Shown in pieces: positions 48,859-60,221 of a DNA stretch of 64,000 nt. Where the stretch lies: NCBI GenBank assembly GCA_020283715.1, contig JAIQCW010000078.1, forward strand, positions 1-64,000, in the 5' to 3' direction. The DNA comes from Cytauxzoon felis (Eukaryota; Apicomplexa; Aconoidasida; Piroplasmida; Theileriidae). Every line of letters begins with the position of its first letter. The first letter of the stretch is position 1. The position numbers and the translations under genes were made by a program. A model generated the notes under the pieces. It was not told the origin of the DNA, searched no databases, and worked only from the letters and a program-made list of their open reading frames with translations.

Positions 48859-50412
48859 TTATTCATGTGACATGAGTAGTTTTCTCATATCTAATGTGAA
48901 TACTTCTCTAAATGTTTTTTTAGCTTCTTTTACACCACTGCCGAACCAAAATTTGAATCCTCTATATCTCGTATAACCTTTAGTTGGCCAATGATCCCTA
49001 TCAGATCTCCTATAAGTCTTTAAGTATCCATCTGAGATGAACATTCCGATCACTAATGTTATGAAGGCTAATAACAAACTTAATGCTGTCAAAGTACCAT
49101 TTTTACCACCACCCTGGCTGCCTACACCCATTCCTATTCCTAACATAACTTCATTACTGAGTTGTAGAGTTACAGACAAGAGGTATATTCTGAATTTAGT
49201 CCTGAAGAAGTAGCGAGATATTCTACAGTATGGGTAGTGGAGCATTATTAAACATATGGCAGCAGCGGAAAGTAATGGTAACATTGCGCACCATGCCATG
49301 TGGTAGAATGCCAAACCACCCGTCCAATCATTTTCTGGTGACTTTTTGCCACCATCTACTCCATACTTTAATATAGTGAAAACACATGATGGTATACAGG
49401 TTGTAAATGTAACTAGGAGTGATACCTTATAACCATCCATAAGACCAAGGAATTGATATGGAGCGATTGATGGGTTGAATGAATAGGCTATAGGATTACT
49501 AATCGGGAACATTAATAAGGGGGATATAGCTTTAGGTTTAGTAAAAAGTTCCGATATACTACCTTCACCTTCATTACCACCACTACAACAGCATTTACAA
49601 CAATTTTGTCCATCACATTGGCAAGCAGTAGCTGAACAACAACAGCAACATTTACCTTCGCTCCCACACTGGCACGATGTTCCACATGAAGATTGTTCTT
49701 TACAACAATTACAGTTACAAGAAGTACATTTAGCCTGTGGACACGATGTACAGCACTTACAACAACATTTCTTTTCATCTTCCTTTTTCCAGTATCCAAT
49801 TGTCCAGCTTATGGCTGCGGAGAGTGAGATAATTATTAGCATAATATAAAACCAAATGAACATCCGCTGGCCTAAATCCTCTAATCCATAATAGGATCCG
49901 ATATAATAGAATCCTAATTGGTATATTACGACTACAATCCCGGAAAGTGTGCGACCAAGGATAGCGAGAAGGTTGTCGTTGGCTGCCACTTTTGCCATAC
50001 TGATATAATTATAACCTAATACAAATCCTAGAATATTCACCATCCAATAATATAAGCTAACATCCCCGAAATCGCCTCCATAATTATAATTCTCGAATAA
50101 CAAAACGACGACGATGAAGAAAAGCCATATATTGGTGATTGAAAGGATGTTTGAACTATCTCCAAGTACTAAAACAGATGCACATGTTATCATCATACCA
50201 GCTACACATGATATTTCCATAGAACTGAAGAATTTATTGATGAATAATGGTATCTTATCCGGTGGTAGATGGAATCTTTCAACAGCAAATGAGGAGAAAT
50301 TAACCACTATGTATAGAGGAAATGGTAAAATAAATCCTCCTAAGAAGGCGGCTGCCTTCTGTACGCCTGTAGTTTCGATTTTACAATTGCAGGATGTACT
50401 AGATGATGCCAT
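48859..50412 (-). CDS. Multi-pass membrane protein with Cys-rich loop (paralogue of 62460 gene)
   Basis: 517 residues, intronless. About ten hydrophobic helices, for example AAAFLGGFILPFPLYIVVNF near the N terminus. The C-terminal signature DGYLKTYRRSDRDHWPTKGY followed by TRYRGFKFWF is shared almost word for word with the gene at 62460-63857, so this is a small family. The central loop (about residues 213-282) has 26 cysteines in about 66 residues (CCCKCC, CCCCC, CCKCCC), metallothionein-like; the paralogue lacks it. Theileria has multi-TM families such as Tpr/Tar, and equilibrative-nucleoside-transporter-like folds are another possibility; I cannot assign one. Composition is less AT-biased than neighbours. 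Confidence 0.85.
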   Translation of the reverse strand: MASSSTSCNCKIETTGVQKAAAFLGGFILPFPLYIVVNFSSFAVERFHLPPDKIPLFINKFFSSMEISCVAGMMITCASVLVLGDSSNILSITNIWLFFIVVVLLFENYNYGGDFGDVSLYYWMVNILGFVLGYNYISMAKVAANDNLLAILGRTLSGIVVVIYQLGFYYIGSYYGLEDLGQRMFIWFYIMLIIISLSAAISWTIGYWKKEDEKKCCCKCCTSCPQAKCTSCNCNCCKEQSSCGTSCQCGSEGKCCCCCSATACQCDGQNCCKCCCSGGNEGEGSISELFTKPKAISPLLMFPISNPIAYSFNPSIAPYQFLGLMDGYKVSLLVTFTTCIPSCVFTILKYGVDGGKKSPENDWTGGLAFYHMAWCAMLPLLSAAAICLIMLHYPYCRISRYFFRTKFRIYLLSVTLQLSNEVMLGIGMGVGSQGGGKNGTLTALSLLLAFITLVIGMFISDGYLKTYRRSDRDHWPTKGYTRYRGFKFWFGSGVKEAKKTFREVFTLDMRKLLMSHE

Positions 50413-51625
50413 TTTCTTACTGTACCTCTACTATACAATACAACATTTAAAAATTATAGCCATTTCCACATCATGTTGCTTTAGAGCTTCGTAGGTATCA
50501 CAACTAATATACATTAAATCTATAGGCTTCATATCTCGTGTATTATGAGCCTCCAAGTTCAACATTCATTCCCAGGTATCATAGGCTTCTGGCTGTACCT
50601 AGTAATATTGGGTCATTAAATTATAAAATTTATACATTATTCATTAGATGTGTTAGAATCGAGTGATGTTAATGACATGTAATGTTTATTTTTAACGTGA
50701 TGAAATTGATAATATTCTAATGTGAATTATGGTAGTATACTTTTCAGAGACATTTTCATCATGATGTAGGAAATTTAATTTCTGACCATTTATCATAACA
50801 AATTGACACATAATGAACTTTATCTATTGATGTAGTATATAAACTTGTATTCTAATAATTTATATAGTTGATCTATACCATATGTTGGAGTTTTATGGGT
50901 GTTGATGGATAATAATTACATAGTACTAACTGCCTCTTATCATCTACTTAGAGTACTTTATCACTTAATATAGTGGCTAGTTGACATGATAATTGTTATA
51001 CTATTATATCTTAAATTTATAATAGATAATTTCATACCATAAAGTATAGTTCTATCATCAATCATGATGGACAACCCGACTATGTATTGCACTGAGATGG
51101 GAAGTACAGTTGGCGTAGAATATTTATAAATTAAGTATAACTATTATAATTACATCAATATATATTGGTGCTTATATTATATCTACTATAGAAAAATCTA
51201 TAATTGATTTAATATACATTAATAATAACATCATATTTGATACTCTATTAATACACTACCACCCTTATAACAACAATAATAACACTCAAGGCAACATCTA
51301 TTCTCATAATTAGATACTATAATTCATTGAATTACATCATTTAACCGTCTATTTTCAATTGCTGATATTTCCCCCCCATAATCTGTGGTAACGAATTAAG
51401 TGCATACTTCATTGTATAAATTCCACTAAAGCCTACATTTAACATGACATGTATATCTAACAATAAGCATTATTTCTATATAGAGATCAATCAAATCTAT
51501 TCAATGTAAATGTTTATTTAAATTCAGTATGAAACAACACTATAAATATAAAAGAATAATTATAACTATCATCACTATTAAACTTAATATCAATATTATA
51601 TAATATAATTTATATTTAATATCAT
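50413..51625. other. Gene-poor AT-rich intergenic stretch
   Basis: About 1.2 kb with no ORF of note, no cassette and no RNA gene I can recognise. It contains a C8 run near 51370. Confidence 0.5.
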
Positions 51626-51626
51626 T

Positions 51627-51815
51627 TCAACCCGGAAGAACGACATATATCAATCCAGAAGAAGAATATTCACCCAGAGAATGAAGTGTCTACCCGGAAG
51701 AACGTACCTCCACCTGAGGTCCAATCCTACTCTTCTTTCCACTAGTCGTGGTGCCCTCTTTATTTAGTTGTCCCTCCAGCTCACGTAGATCAGCTTCGGG
51801 TATTCCACCTGAGGT
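51627..51815. repeat. Cassette R34 with module G copies, intergenic
   Basis: Three degenerate ACCCGGAAGAACG-type G modules (about 51630, 51650 and 51690), then T, B, C, T. Confidence 0.82.
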
Positions 51816-52200
51816 CATGTACTCTAATAATCTATTAATAATTTAATTTAATAACTACTTTAATTGATACATGATACTATTTACAATCGTCTTATAATAT
51901 CTAATAATTTTATGAAGTATATACGATTAGTATTATTATTAGTATAATATAGTTAGTATACTTTACATCATGTTAGTTGTTATATAGTATATATCTTGTT
52001 ATAATTATTTATATTAATACTTCTATATCTTCATATAACTATACATCATCCTTCAATTGTATTAATATAGTAGTATATATTATAATTATGTAGAAATCAT
52101 CAATAGACTTAATAATGTAGGGGAAATAGTGTTTTTTCCTTATAACCCGATGTTGATGGTGTTTACGCCATGAATATTTCAAAATACTTTCGGATTTAAG

Positions 52201-53298
52201 GTGGAGAAGGTTACTGTTAATCAAAGTGATACTGTTAAGACTGAGAGTGCTAACTGGAGATGCTACAAACATTCTAACGCTGCTGGATTTACACTTCTAA
52301 AGATTACGCATAGCGATCAAACTATGACGAGTTCTAGTGGACAGAAACGATTGAGTGAAGATATGAGTACTGACTTTCCTAGTGTCACAGCTGTATATGT
52401 TTATAATAAAACTGATACTCCAGATAAGCCCAGGGTTATATGTATATCTACTAGCAGCAGCACTCATACCTGGTATAAGGCAGGTCAGACTGCCGATGGT
52501 TGGACTAATGCCGATGCTACATTTCAGGGTAAAAATCCAGACACTGCTCAACCAAACCCTGTTACTCAATCAGAACTTGAAGCAGCCACAACTAATAGTA
52601 ATCTTACCGTCGAAGGCCCCGATTATACAATTAAATTAGATAAGAGACCTGGTGCGGGTAGTATTAAGTATAGAACGAAGGGAACAGATGTTACTGTTGC
52701 GAAGACAAGTAGTAATGTACCTTCAGGATATACAGCATATATTCATGCAGCTAGTCCCGCTATTACTGGCAAAAATAAAATTGTATTTAAACACAATGGA
52801 AATAAGTTAACAGAAGTTAATGTAGCTGCAGGACAGACTGTATCTAAAATTTTTGTATATTATAGTGATAATGATGGTGATCACGAATTTCCACTAATTG
52901 TATGTGTTAAGAAAGAGGGTAGCAGTGGCCAGACATATTACAAGAGAGGGCAGAGATGGGAGCGTGAATCTACCCTTGATGGTGTAGATCCAGAAAGTCC
53001 GGGTACTGAAGGTCTTACTACACTCACAAATAAACTTGATAGGCTCAAGGATAAATATGAAATTGATATTAAATATACCAATACTGCGACTGGTAATACA
53101 TACACAGCTAATGCGGCTGGTAATCAAATTACTGTTGCTAAATTGGAGGGTAATGGTAATAATGGAGTACCAAATGGTTACATTAGATATGAACACAAAC
53201 CTGAGGATACTAAGATTACTGTATTCACATTAGGCCTTGTTAAATATAAAGATATTCCATTGAGTGGAATACCCGCAGCTGATCTCAGGGAATCCTAG
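52201..53298 (+). pseudogene. Truncated copy of a piroplasm multigene-family protein
   Basis: 365 open codons but no ATG: the family-like start reads GTGGAGAAGGTT (residues EKVTVNQSD). It contains two similar units of about 110 residues with the motif (V)P(S/N)GYIxY and KIFVYYSDNDG, reminiscent of a large Theileria equi-clade family (from memory). The 3' end runs into cassette R35 and stops there (ending GIPAADLRES), so the true C terminus is missing. G+C is visibly higher than in the surrounding genes and codon choice differs, suggesting transfer from another chromosomal region. It could still be an exon of a spliced gene: an acceptor-like TTTAAG precedes the GTG. Confidence 0.6.
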
Positions 53299-53390
53299 GG
53301 GAGATAATTGGAAGAAGCCACCACGGCGAGTGGGAATAGAGGTGGATTGGACCTCAGGTGGGACGCCTAGTGGGAACGAGGGTTTGATTG
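53258..53390. repeat. Cassette R35, end of the truncated family gene
   Basis: C, B, T, B-like. It overlaps the end of the open frame and sits between that and RPB2. Confidence 0.85.
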
Positions 53391-53443
53391 AACTTTATAC
53401 ATCATTTCTACTATCATCCCTACATATATATATATTGATAACA

Positions 53444-56400
53444 TTAAGCTGGTACGAGTACTAATTTTGGGTAGATTGTCATTGCAATAAGTTCTTGTAT
53501 GAGTAGTTTGCATGCGTATGGTATAGCAACTTGTGAGATGCTAGTTTTATTATCGCATGCTGTACATTCGAAATTACCACGATCGAGATTGGCTATACAT
53601 ATTAACCCACATTTATCACATACATGTATTCTATATGCATCACTTTGATCAAATAATCTTTCTTTTAACATTTTTGCTGCACCATGTGATATCATACAAT
53701 CACGTTCCATTTCACCAAATCTTAAACCACCTTCTCTAGATCTACCTTCAGTTGGTTGTCTTGTTAACATTGTAACAGGTCCACGTGAACGAGCATGTAT
53801 TTTATCTTCTACCATATGTTTTAATCTTTGATAATAAGTAGGTCCAACAAATATACGTGATGTTATAATATTACCAGTAAAACCACAATGGAATGCTTCA
53901 TTACCATGTTTAGAATAACCACATTGGAATAAACGTTCAGCTATTTGTTGTACAGTTAATTTACTAAATGGTGTAGCATCACCTTCCATACCACAACATG
54001 CACCAACTTTACCTATTAAACATTCAACTAAATGTCCTATAGTCATTCTACTAGGTACAGCATGTGGATTCATTATAATATCTGGTACTATACCATCAAT
54101 AGTAAATGGCATATCTTCAATTCTATATGTCATACCAATAGTACCTTTTTGTCCATGTCTACTAGCAAATTTATCACCAATTTGTGGTATACGTATAGAT
54201 CTAACTTTAACTTTAGCAAATTTATTACCTTTAGAATTAATAGATAATAATACTGTATCTATAACACCATTTTCATTTGATCTTAAACAACATGAACAAT
54301 CTTGTCTTGTATTATCATCAATAGGTGTTGTTCTACCAATAATTATATCATCACCTAATACTCTACTACCTGGTTCTATTAATCCATCATTATCTAATTT
54401 AGTATAATCACCTCTCTTTAAACCTATAAAATTTATAGGATTTGGACGCTCAAATTTCTCAATTATATTTGAACCTATATATTTCTCTTCACTTGTATAT
54501 GTACGATTAAATACACTACGAAATAAACCACGATCTATAGATGATTGATTCATTATTAATGAATCCTCTTGATTATAACCTGTATAACACATTATAGCTA
54601 CTATAGCATTTATACCAGCTGGTAATTCACGAAATCTTAAATATTCCATTGATCTAGTACATACTAATGGTTTCTGTGGATAATATAATATATGACTTAA
54701 TGTATCCATACGTAAATTATAATTTGTTGAATATACACCCATAGCTTGTTTACCCATAGCACTTTGATATGTATTCCTAGGACTTTGATTTTGATCCGGA
54801 AATGGTATTATAGATGCACATACACCTAATATCATTGATGGATGTATCTCACAATGTGTATATGTACTACAATATGTATTATTCTCTTTTAAATCATCTA
54901 CAAACATCCCTATCATACACATCTCTTCTTCTTCACAATCTATATATTCTATTACACCAGATTCTATTAAACCATCCCAATTACATTCACCTTTATCCAA
55001 TTTCTCTATATGATTCTTATTTATTATTAATGTATTACCATTCTCTACTATTAATAATGGTCTCATCGATCTACCAGCATCTGTAAATATCTTCACCTCA
55101 TGTGATACTATATCACGTACTATTGATGTCTCACATGATATATCACCTCTTCTACGTAATTCTAATAAGGTCCTTACTAATGAATCAGCTTCATCAAAAC
55201 AACCAACCCATGTACCATTTATAAATATCTTTACCCTATCTTTAACAACCTCAGGTGGTACTTCATCTAATGAATCTATACCCCATTCACATAAAAATTC
55301 ATATATAGTCGCTGCTACAGAACCAACACTAATATGACACATCAATGCTAAATTCTTAACTAAACCAACAGCTTGACCTTCAGGTGTCTCTGCAGGACAT
55401 ATCATACCCCAATGTGTATTATGTAATTGCCTAGGCTTCGCCATCTTACCCTCTCTACCCAATGGTGTATTTAAACGACGTAAATGTGATAAATATGATG
55501 CAAATGTTAATCTATTCAATACCTGACTTACACCAGTACGTACAACTTTACCATCACGATCTCTACCCCAATTTCCAGTCAATAATTGATATTGTAAACC
55601 TTGTGTTATCTGAGTAGCACTCCTAATAGCACCAGCTACATCAAAAGCCCTACCACAATCAATCTGATGCTGTAATAATCTCTTCGAATCCTTAACCATC
55701 TTCCTAAATAATGTACCAAAACTAGATGCCATCAATGGACCAGCCAAATCCAATCGTTTCTTACCAAAATGTTCACGATCATCCTCTGCTATACGACCCA
55801 ATCTAGATAATAATAAACGATGTATCATATAACCCAAAAAATAACATTTCTTACCCTCACAACCAGGATCCGTACCAACATGAGGTAATAAATATCTCCT
55901 CAATAAATCTTTAGCATATTGTATCCTAGTCTCCAATGGAGCACCAACAGTTGAACCACGCTTACCTATAAAATCCAAACATGATTCTTGCGTAACATAA
56001 TCAGCAGCATCCTCCAATGTAGGCCTCATCAAATTCAACATCTGCTTATCCTCAAAATCATATACTATCCTCTGTAATATATCACGATCAGCAACACAAC
56101 CCAATGCCCTAAATAATATAGGTATCGGTATATCAGCCCTCAAATAAGGTATCGTAGCAACCAATTGACCACTAGTCTTAAATCTAGAACTGGCACTACC
56201 CATACTCGATTTCATCATTATACTAAATGGTGTAATACCCTGTGTACACTCAGCTTGAGATCTTATTTCAGCAACAAAACTAAATTTAGAAGGCTGCTTC
56301 TTCTTAAATACATAAATAAAATTATTAGCCATACGCTCCTGAGCAATCAATACACGCTCACCACCATTCACAATAAAATAACCACCCTGATCAAAAGGAC

Positions 56401-57197
56401 ACTCACCAACATCCGCCAAATCCTCATCACTCAAATTCCTAGTCCAACAATATGTTGATTTCAACATCATCGGCATCCTGCCCAATGATATTCTAGGATA
56501 CGTCGTCTTGTCCTGTAATGTTTCAACACCAGTCTTCTCATCCTTTAAATACGTCTCCTGCTCTATATCCACATAAATTTGCGATGCATACCTAATGAAC
56601 TATTATCAATCTAATAAAATCAACATACGTTAAATTACGTAATCTAGCCTCCTGTGGCCAAATGTGCTTGAAGACACCGTCACGCTCCTCCACACATGGC
56701 TTATTCAATGATAATTGACCAAATTTAAGCTTATATACAACATTACTATCTATATCCTCATCAGGACGATACTGAGGTTGAGGTCTAAAGAAGATTATTA
56801 TTTTTAAATACAAGACCTACGTAATTTCAATCGGAGGATGCTCGTCGATGATTTCTTGCATGCGATATGTTATAAAATCATTAAAACTCTCAATCTGCTG
56901 ATGAACCAGACCATGAGAATCGAAAAAAGAGCCTAGAAATATCGAAATATAGAATATCAATGCGACAAACCTATAACTTTCCAACTGTCTTCATCTGTGA
57001 AGACTTCTTGACCAGCCTTTAGATATTTACCATCTTCATTGTTATAAAGATGATATTTAGAAGGCGATTGAAGGTTATTATATGTAGAATCTGAATGGAA
57101 TTAGATAGAGAAGTAATATTTACAATATAAACGAACCAGACGAATGTGTAATATTATCGATATACTGTGTAGAACCGATATTAGGCTGACTTGACAT
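53444..57197 (-). CDS. RPB2: DNA-directed RNA polymerase II second-largest subunit RPB2
   Basis: Core subunit of RNA polymerase II. Exons 57197-57137, 57090-56971, 56932-56821, 56784-56629, 56591-53444 total 3597 nt (1198 residues), all phases exact. Pol II features: YRPDEDIDSNVVYKLKFGQL, LGRMPMMLKSTYC, CPFDQGGYFIVNGGERVLIA, HPSMILGVCASIIPFPDQNQ, GDKFASRHGQKGTIGMTYRI, GLRFGEMERDCMISHGAA, and the C-terminal C4 zinc site starting CDKCGL. Length is normal. All four introns are short (36-46 nt) and without cassettes, unlike its Pol I paralogue in this window. Within exon 5 the coding strand drifts from G/T-rich at the 5' end to A/C-rich at the 3' end. Confidence 0.97.
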
Positions 57198-57405
57198 TTT
57201 TATTTAAAGTATAAGTGATGAATTAATCCATACTCGACTAATTGTGGATTATAAGTGGTAGTATGGATCCCCACGAGCAATGTATATGGTTTGGGATACA
57301 AACGACTAACATAAAAGACATATTTATAGATGCAAGGATAGTTTAAAGATAATATTAATATTTGTATAGAAATAGGATACATATTAAAAGCAGTTTTGTA
57401 CTTTA

Positions 57406-58056
57406 ATGGATAATAAGGAAATAGCTAATCTCCGTAAGAATTTTATAGTCTCAGAATCTGATAATAGAATGAAGTCTTTAAATAGGAATGAATATGAAGA
57501 TGATGAAGGTAAAGAATTGAAGCATCCAACGGAGCAAAAGAAAGAGTTGGTAAATCCAAAGGAAGATTTGACAGTTAAATATCCAAGATTGTTACGTTTA
57601 TTTGGTATGGTCAATGTTGTATTGTTACTTTTCATGATAGTTCTGGGTGCATTTGTATGTCATGTTATGAATGGCCCAGAAGTAATAATATCGCACCCAT
57701 TGTTATTGTCATTATTTATGAAATTTAGAGAATACAAGCTTGATGATACAGTAAAACTTGTTTTTAATAGATGGGCACAATTACCGGAAGAATCTAGGGT
57801 GAAATTTACTAGAATGTTGACATATTCTACTGTAGCTCTTAATCTTTACCCTTTGTTTTCTGGTATAATGAAATCAGCTAATAAGGATCAGACAGAAAAT
57901 GCTATCATTCCAGAATCTTCTACACAGGCAACAGATGTACTTATTCCATTAGCAAGATTTATATCAGGGCTTGCAGTTTGTAGTTTTATCGGGTATGATT
58001 TCGTTTACAATTCCAAGGCTATTAAAGCTTTAATGGCGAATTTAAGGTTTTCATGA
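57406..58056 (+). CDS. Small membrane protein, unknown function
   Basis: 216 residues, intronless. Charged N terminus (about 60 residues, many K/E/N), then a clear helix (FGMVNVVLLLFMIVLGAFV), an amphipathic middle part, and further hydrophobic segments (YSTVALNLYPLFSGIM, FISGLAVCSFIGYDFVY). No domain recognised; no signal peptide. It is divergent from RPB2 (208-nt spacer) and upstream of the VIT gene. Confidence 0.75.
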   Translation: MDNKEIANLRKNFIVSESDNRMKSLNRNEYEDDEGKELKHPTEQKKELVNPKEDLTVKYPRLLRLFGMVNVVLLLFMIVLGAFVCHVMNGPEVIISHPLLLSLFMKFREYKLDDTVKLVFNRWAQLPEESRVKFTRMLTYSTVALNLYPLFSGIMKSANKDQTENAIIPESSTQATDVLIPLARFISGLAVCSFIGYDFVYNSKAIKALMANLRFS

Positions 58057-58164
58057 AATGATTTTATTTAACATTTCTCCTTAAACTTCTTCAATATATT
58101 ATACTTTAATTTATTTATAATATATTATTAACGTATATTTATTAAATTTCTAATGCACATAGAT

Positions 58165-58237
58165 CTCCATTTACACCTCTCCTTTCCATTCGTCATGGTG
58201 CCTATACTATTTAGCTCCCCTTTCAGCTCCCGGAATT
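58165..58237. repeat. Cassette remnant R36
   Basis: Degraded B plus C2 (TTTCCATTCGTCATGG, then TTTCAGCTCCCGG). It lies in the spacer between 57406-58056 and the VIT gene. Confidence 0.7.
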
Positions 58238-58315
58238 TTTTTTAGGGATATAAATTCATTATATTAACATTTAAAATTTTTAATTAATTTATTTTAATTT
58301 TAATTTGTTTCTCAA

Positions 58316-59983
58316 ATGGCTAAAAATTCCCCGGAAAATTATAATGAAGATGACTACTATAAGCATGGGTATACATTCAGGAAGCTATTAATATTTACAG
58401 GACTAGAAGGTAAGATTTCATTATATATTATTATACTTTCATTAATAATTCATTAGGAATATTAACAATGTACAGTGTTTTAGCAGCATCAGCTGGAGCT
58501 AATTTGACTCCACGTCAGATATTATCAATATCATTAGGATGTTTATTAGCATGTTCATTATCTACAGGATATAATAAATTCTTAAGTAATAAATCAGAAA
58601 ATGAATATATAGAAGCACAAAAAAATAGAGAAACAGTGTATGTATATAAAAATTAATCATTTAATAAATTACAACTCTAGAGAATTAAAAAGTTATCCAG
58701 ATGTCGAAAAGAATCAACTTTTCAAAATTTATACCAACAAATACAATTTCGAACCTGACGATGCACAATCACTCGTAGATATCTCATTCAAAAAACAAGT
58801 AAGTGAAATCGAAATTATAATGAAGGCCAGAATCATAGCAGAATTAAATTAATATAATATTATCCATTCATCACTCACTATACCCGAGGTTCAATCCACC
58901 TGAGGTCGTCTTGCAGACAGCTCTTCCATTTACTTCCCCCTCCGCTTCCCTGAGATCAGCTGCGGGTAGTCCACTTGAGGTTACATCCAACATCCTTATC
59001 ATCATCTTCCATCATTCCCATGATGGATGATCCATCACCACCTTCACCACCATCTCTGGGAGTGGTTCTACTCTTTAGAGATAGGTAATTGGAAGAGGCT
59101 CCACACCTAGTGGAAGATAAGGTTGTAACCTCAGGTTGAGGTCTGTTCTTCCGGGTAGACATCTCTGTTCTTAGGGGTTAACATATTTACGTTCTTCCGG
59201 GTTAAATTATACCGAGGATGATCTACGGGAATCCTAGGGGAGGTAAATAGAAGAGGCACCACGCCTAGTGGAAGAGGTGAAGGTAGTGAATGTAACCTCA
59301 GGTGGAAGAGTGGCTATTGTGTGAATAATTATTTTTAAAACATTTATAGGAGTATTTTTTGCATAATAAGATGGTTGAGGGTTCTGGTATATTATATTGT
59401 CGTTCAAGAATTGGATCATTTAAATTTGGTATGTGTATATAGTTAATGATTGATTTATTATTATTATAGGTTTATATACATTTCTTATATTTTTTGTATT
59501 GGGTGCTTTTCCACTTATGGGATTTTTTGGTTTCTTTATAGGTACACAGAATACTACTTATATTTCTGGATTCCTATTTACTTCTTTATTTACACTTATC
59601 GTCTCGGCTGCAGTAGGATATTATAAGGTGTGTTGAAGATGAAGACGGTAATGAGAAGATATTTGTAATAGATACTTTTGGGGTATGATTATTATCATAG
59701 ATGATGAAACATTAATGATACATTACCTCCAATATCTTTTAAACCTATGAATTATCTATAGACAAACATCATTCCTTTACTATCATTTTATATTTAATGT
59801 ATGAATATATTAAAAATAGGGTTTATATATGAAACAAGATCCAAGATTAACATCTTTATTTATGGTATTGAATGCGTCTGTATTGGGTGTGACATCATTT
59901 CTTGTTGGTTTGGGTATAATGGTGAGTGTCTAAATGTGTCAATTTATATATGATATATATAGGAGGTGTATCCTGATTCTTGA
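58316..59983 (+). CDS. VIT: VIT/CCC1-family vacuolar iron transporter
   Basis: Membrane metal transporter; apicomplexan VITs move iron into vacuolar or ER stores. Exons 58316-58409, 58457-58637, 58681-58798, 59350-59428, 59470-59627, 59820-59921, 59963-59983 total 753 nt (250 residues), the usual VIT length, with exact phases. Visible: FRKLLIFTGLEGILTMYSVLA (helix 1), AASAGANLTPRQIL, SISLGCLLACSLSTGYNKFL (helix 2), a Glu-rich cytosolic part (ENEYIEAQKNRET, DVEKNQLF), then three further helices. Intron 3 (551 nt) contains the largest cassette; if not spliced, the protein would end after VSEIEIIMKARIIAELN. Intron 5 is 192 nt without a cassette, an exception. Confidence 0.88.
58882..59305. repeat. 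Cassette R37 with modules F and G, VIT intron 3
   Basis: T, E, C, T, F (about 59010-59030), D, B, T, G (TTCTTCCGGGTAGAC, TTCTTAGGGGTT, TTCTTCCGGGTT), C2, B, T. Effectively two cassettes joined through a G block. Confidence 0.9.
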
Positions 59984-60221
59984 ATTTAGATTAGTAAATA
60001 ATATATATATATATCAAGTATTAAAATTATTTATTTGATGGATTCTATTGAGTTCATTATATAAATGGGGTCGTTTACACATTATATTGAATTGTTTGAT
60101 TAGGGGTATATATTGATAGACATTGTAATAATTGATAATTTATTGTCCAGAAATTTGGAGTATAATTAATTAATATTGTTATAATTGATTTGAAATGTTA
60201 TATATTATATCGTAGTTAGTA

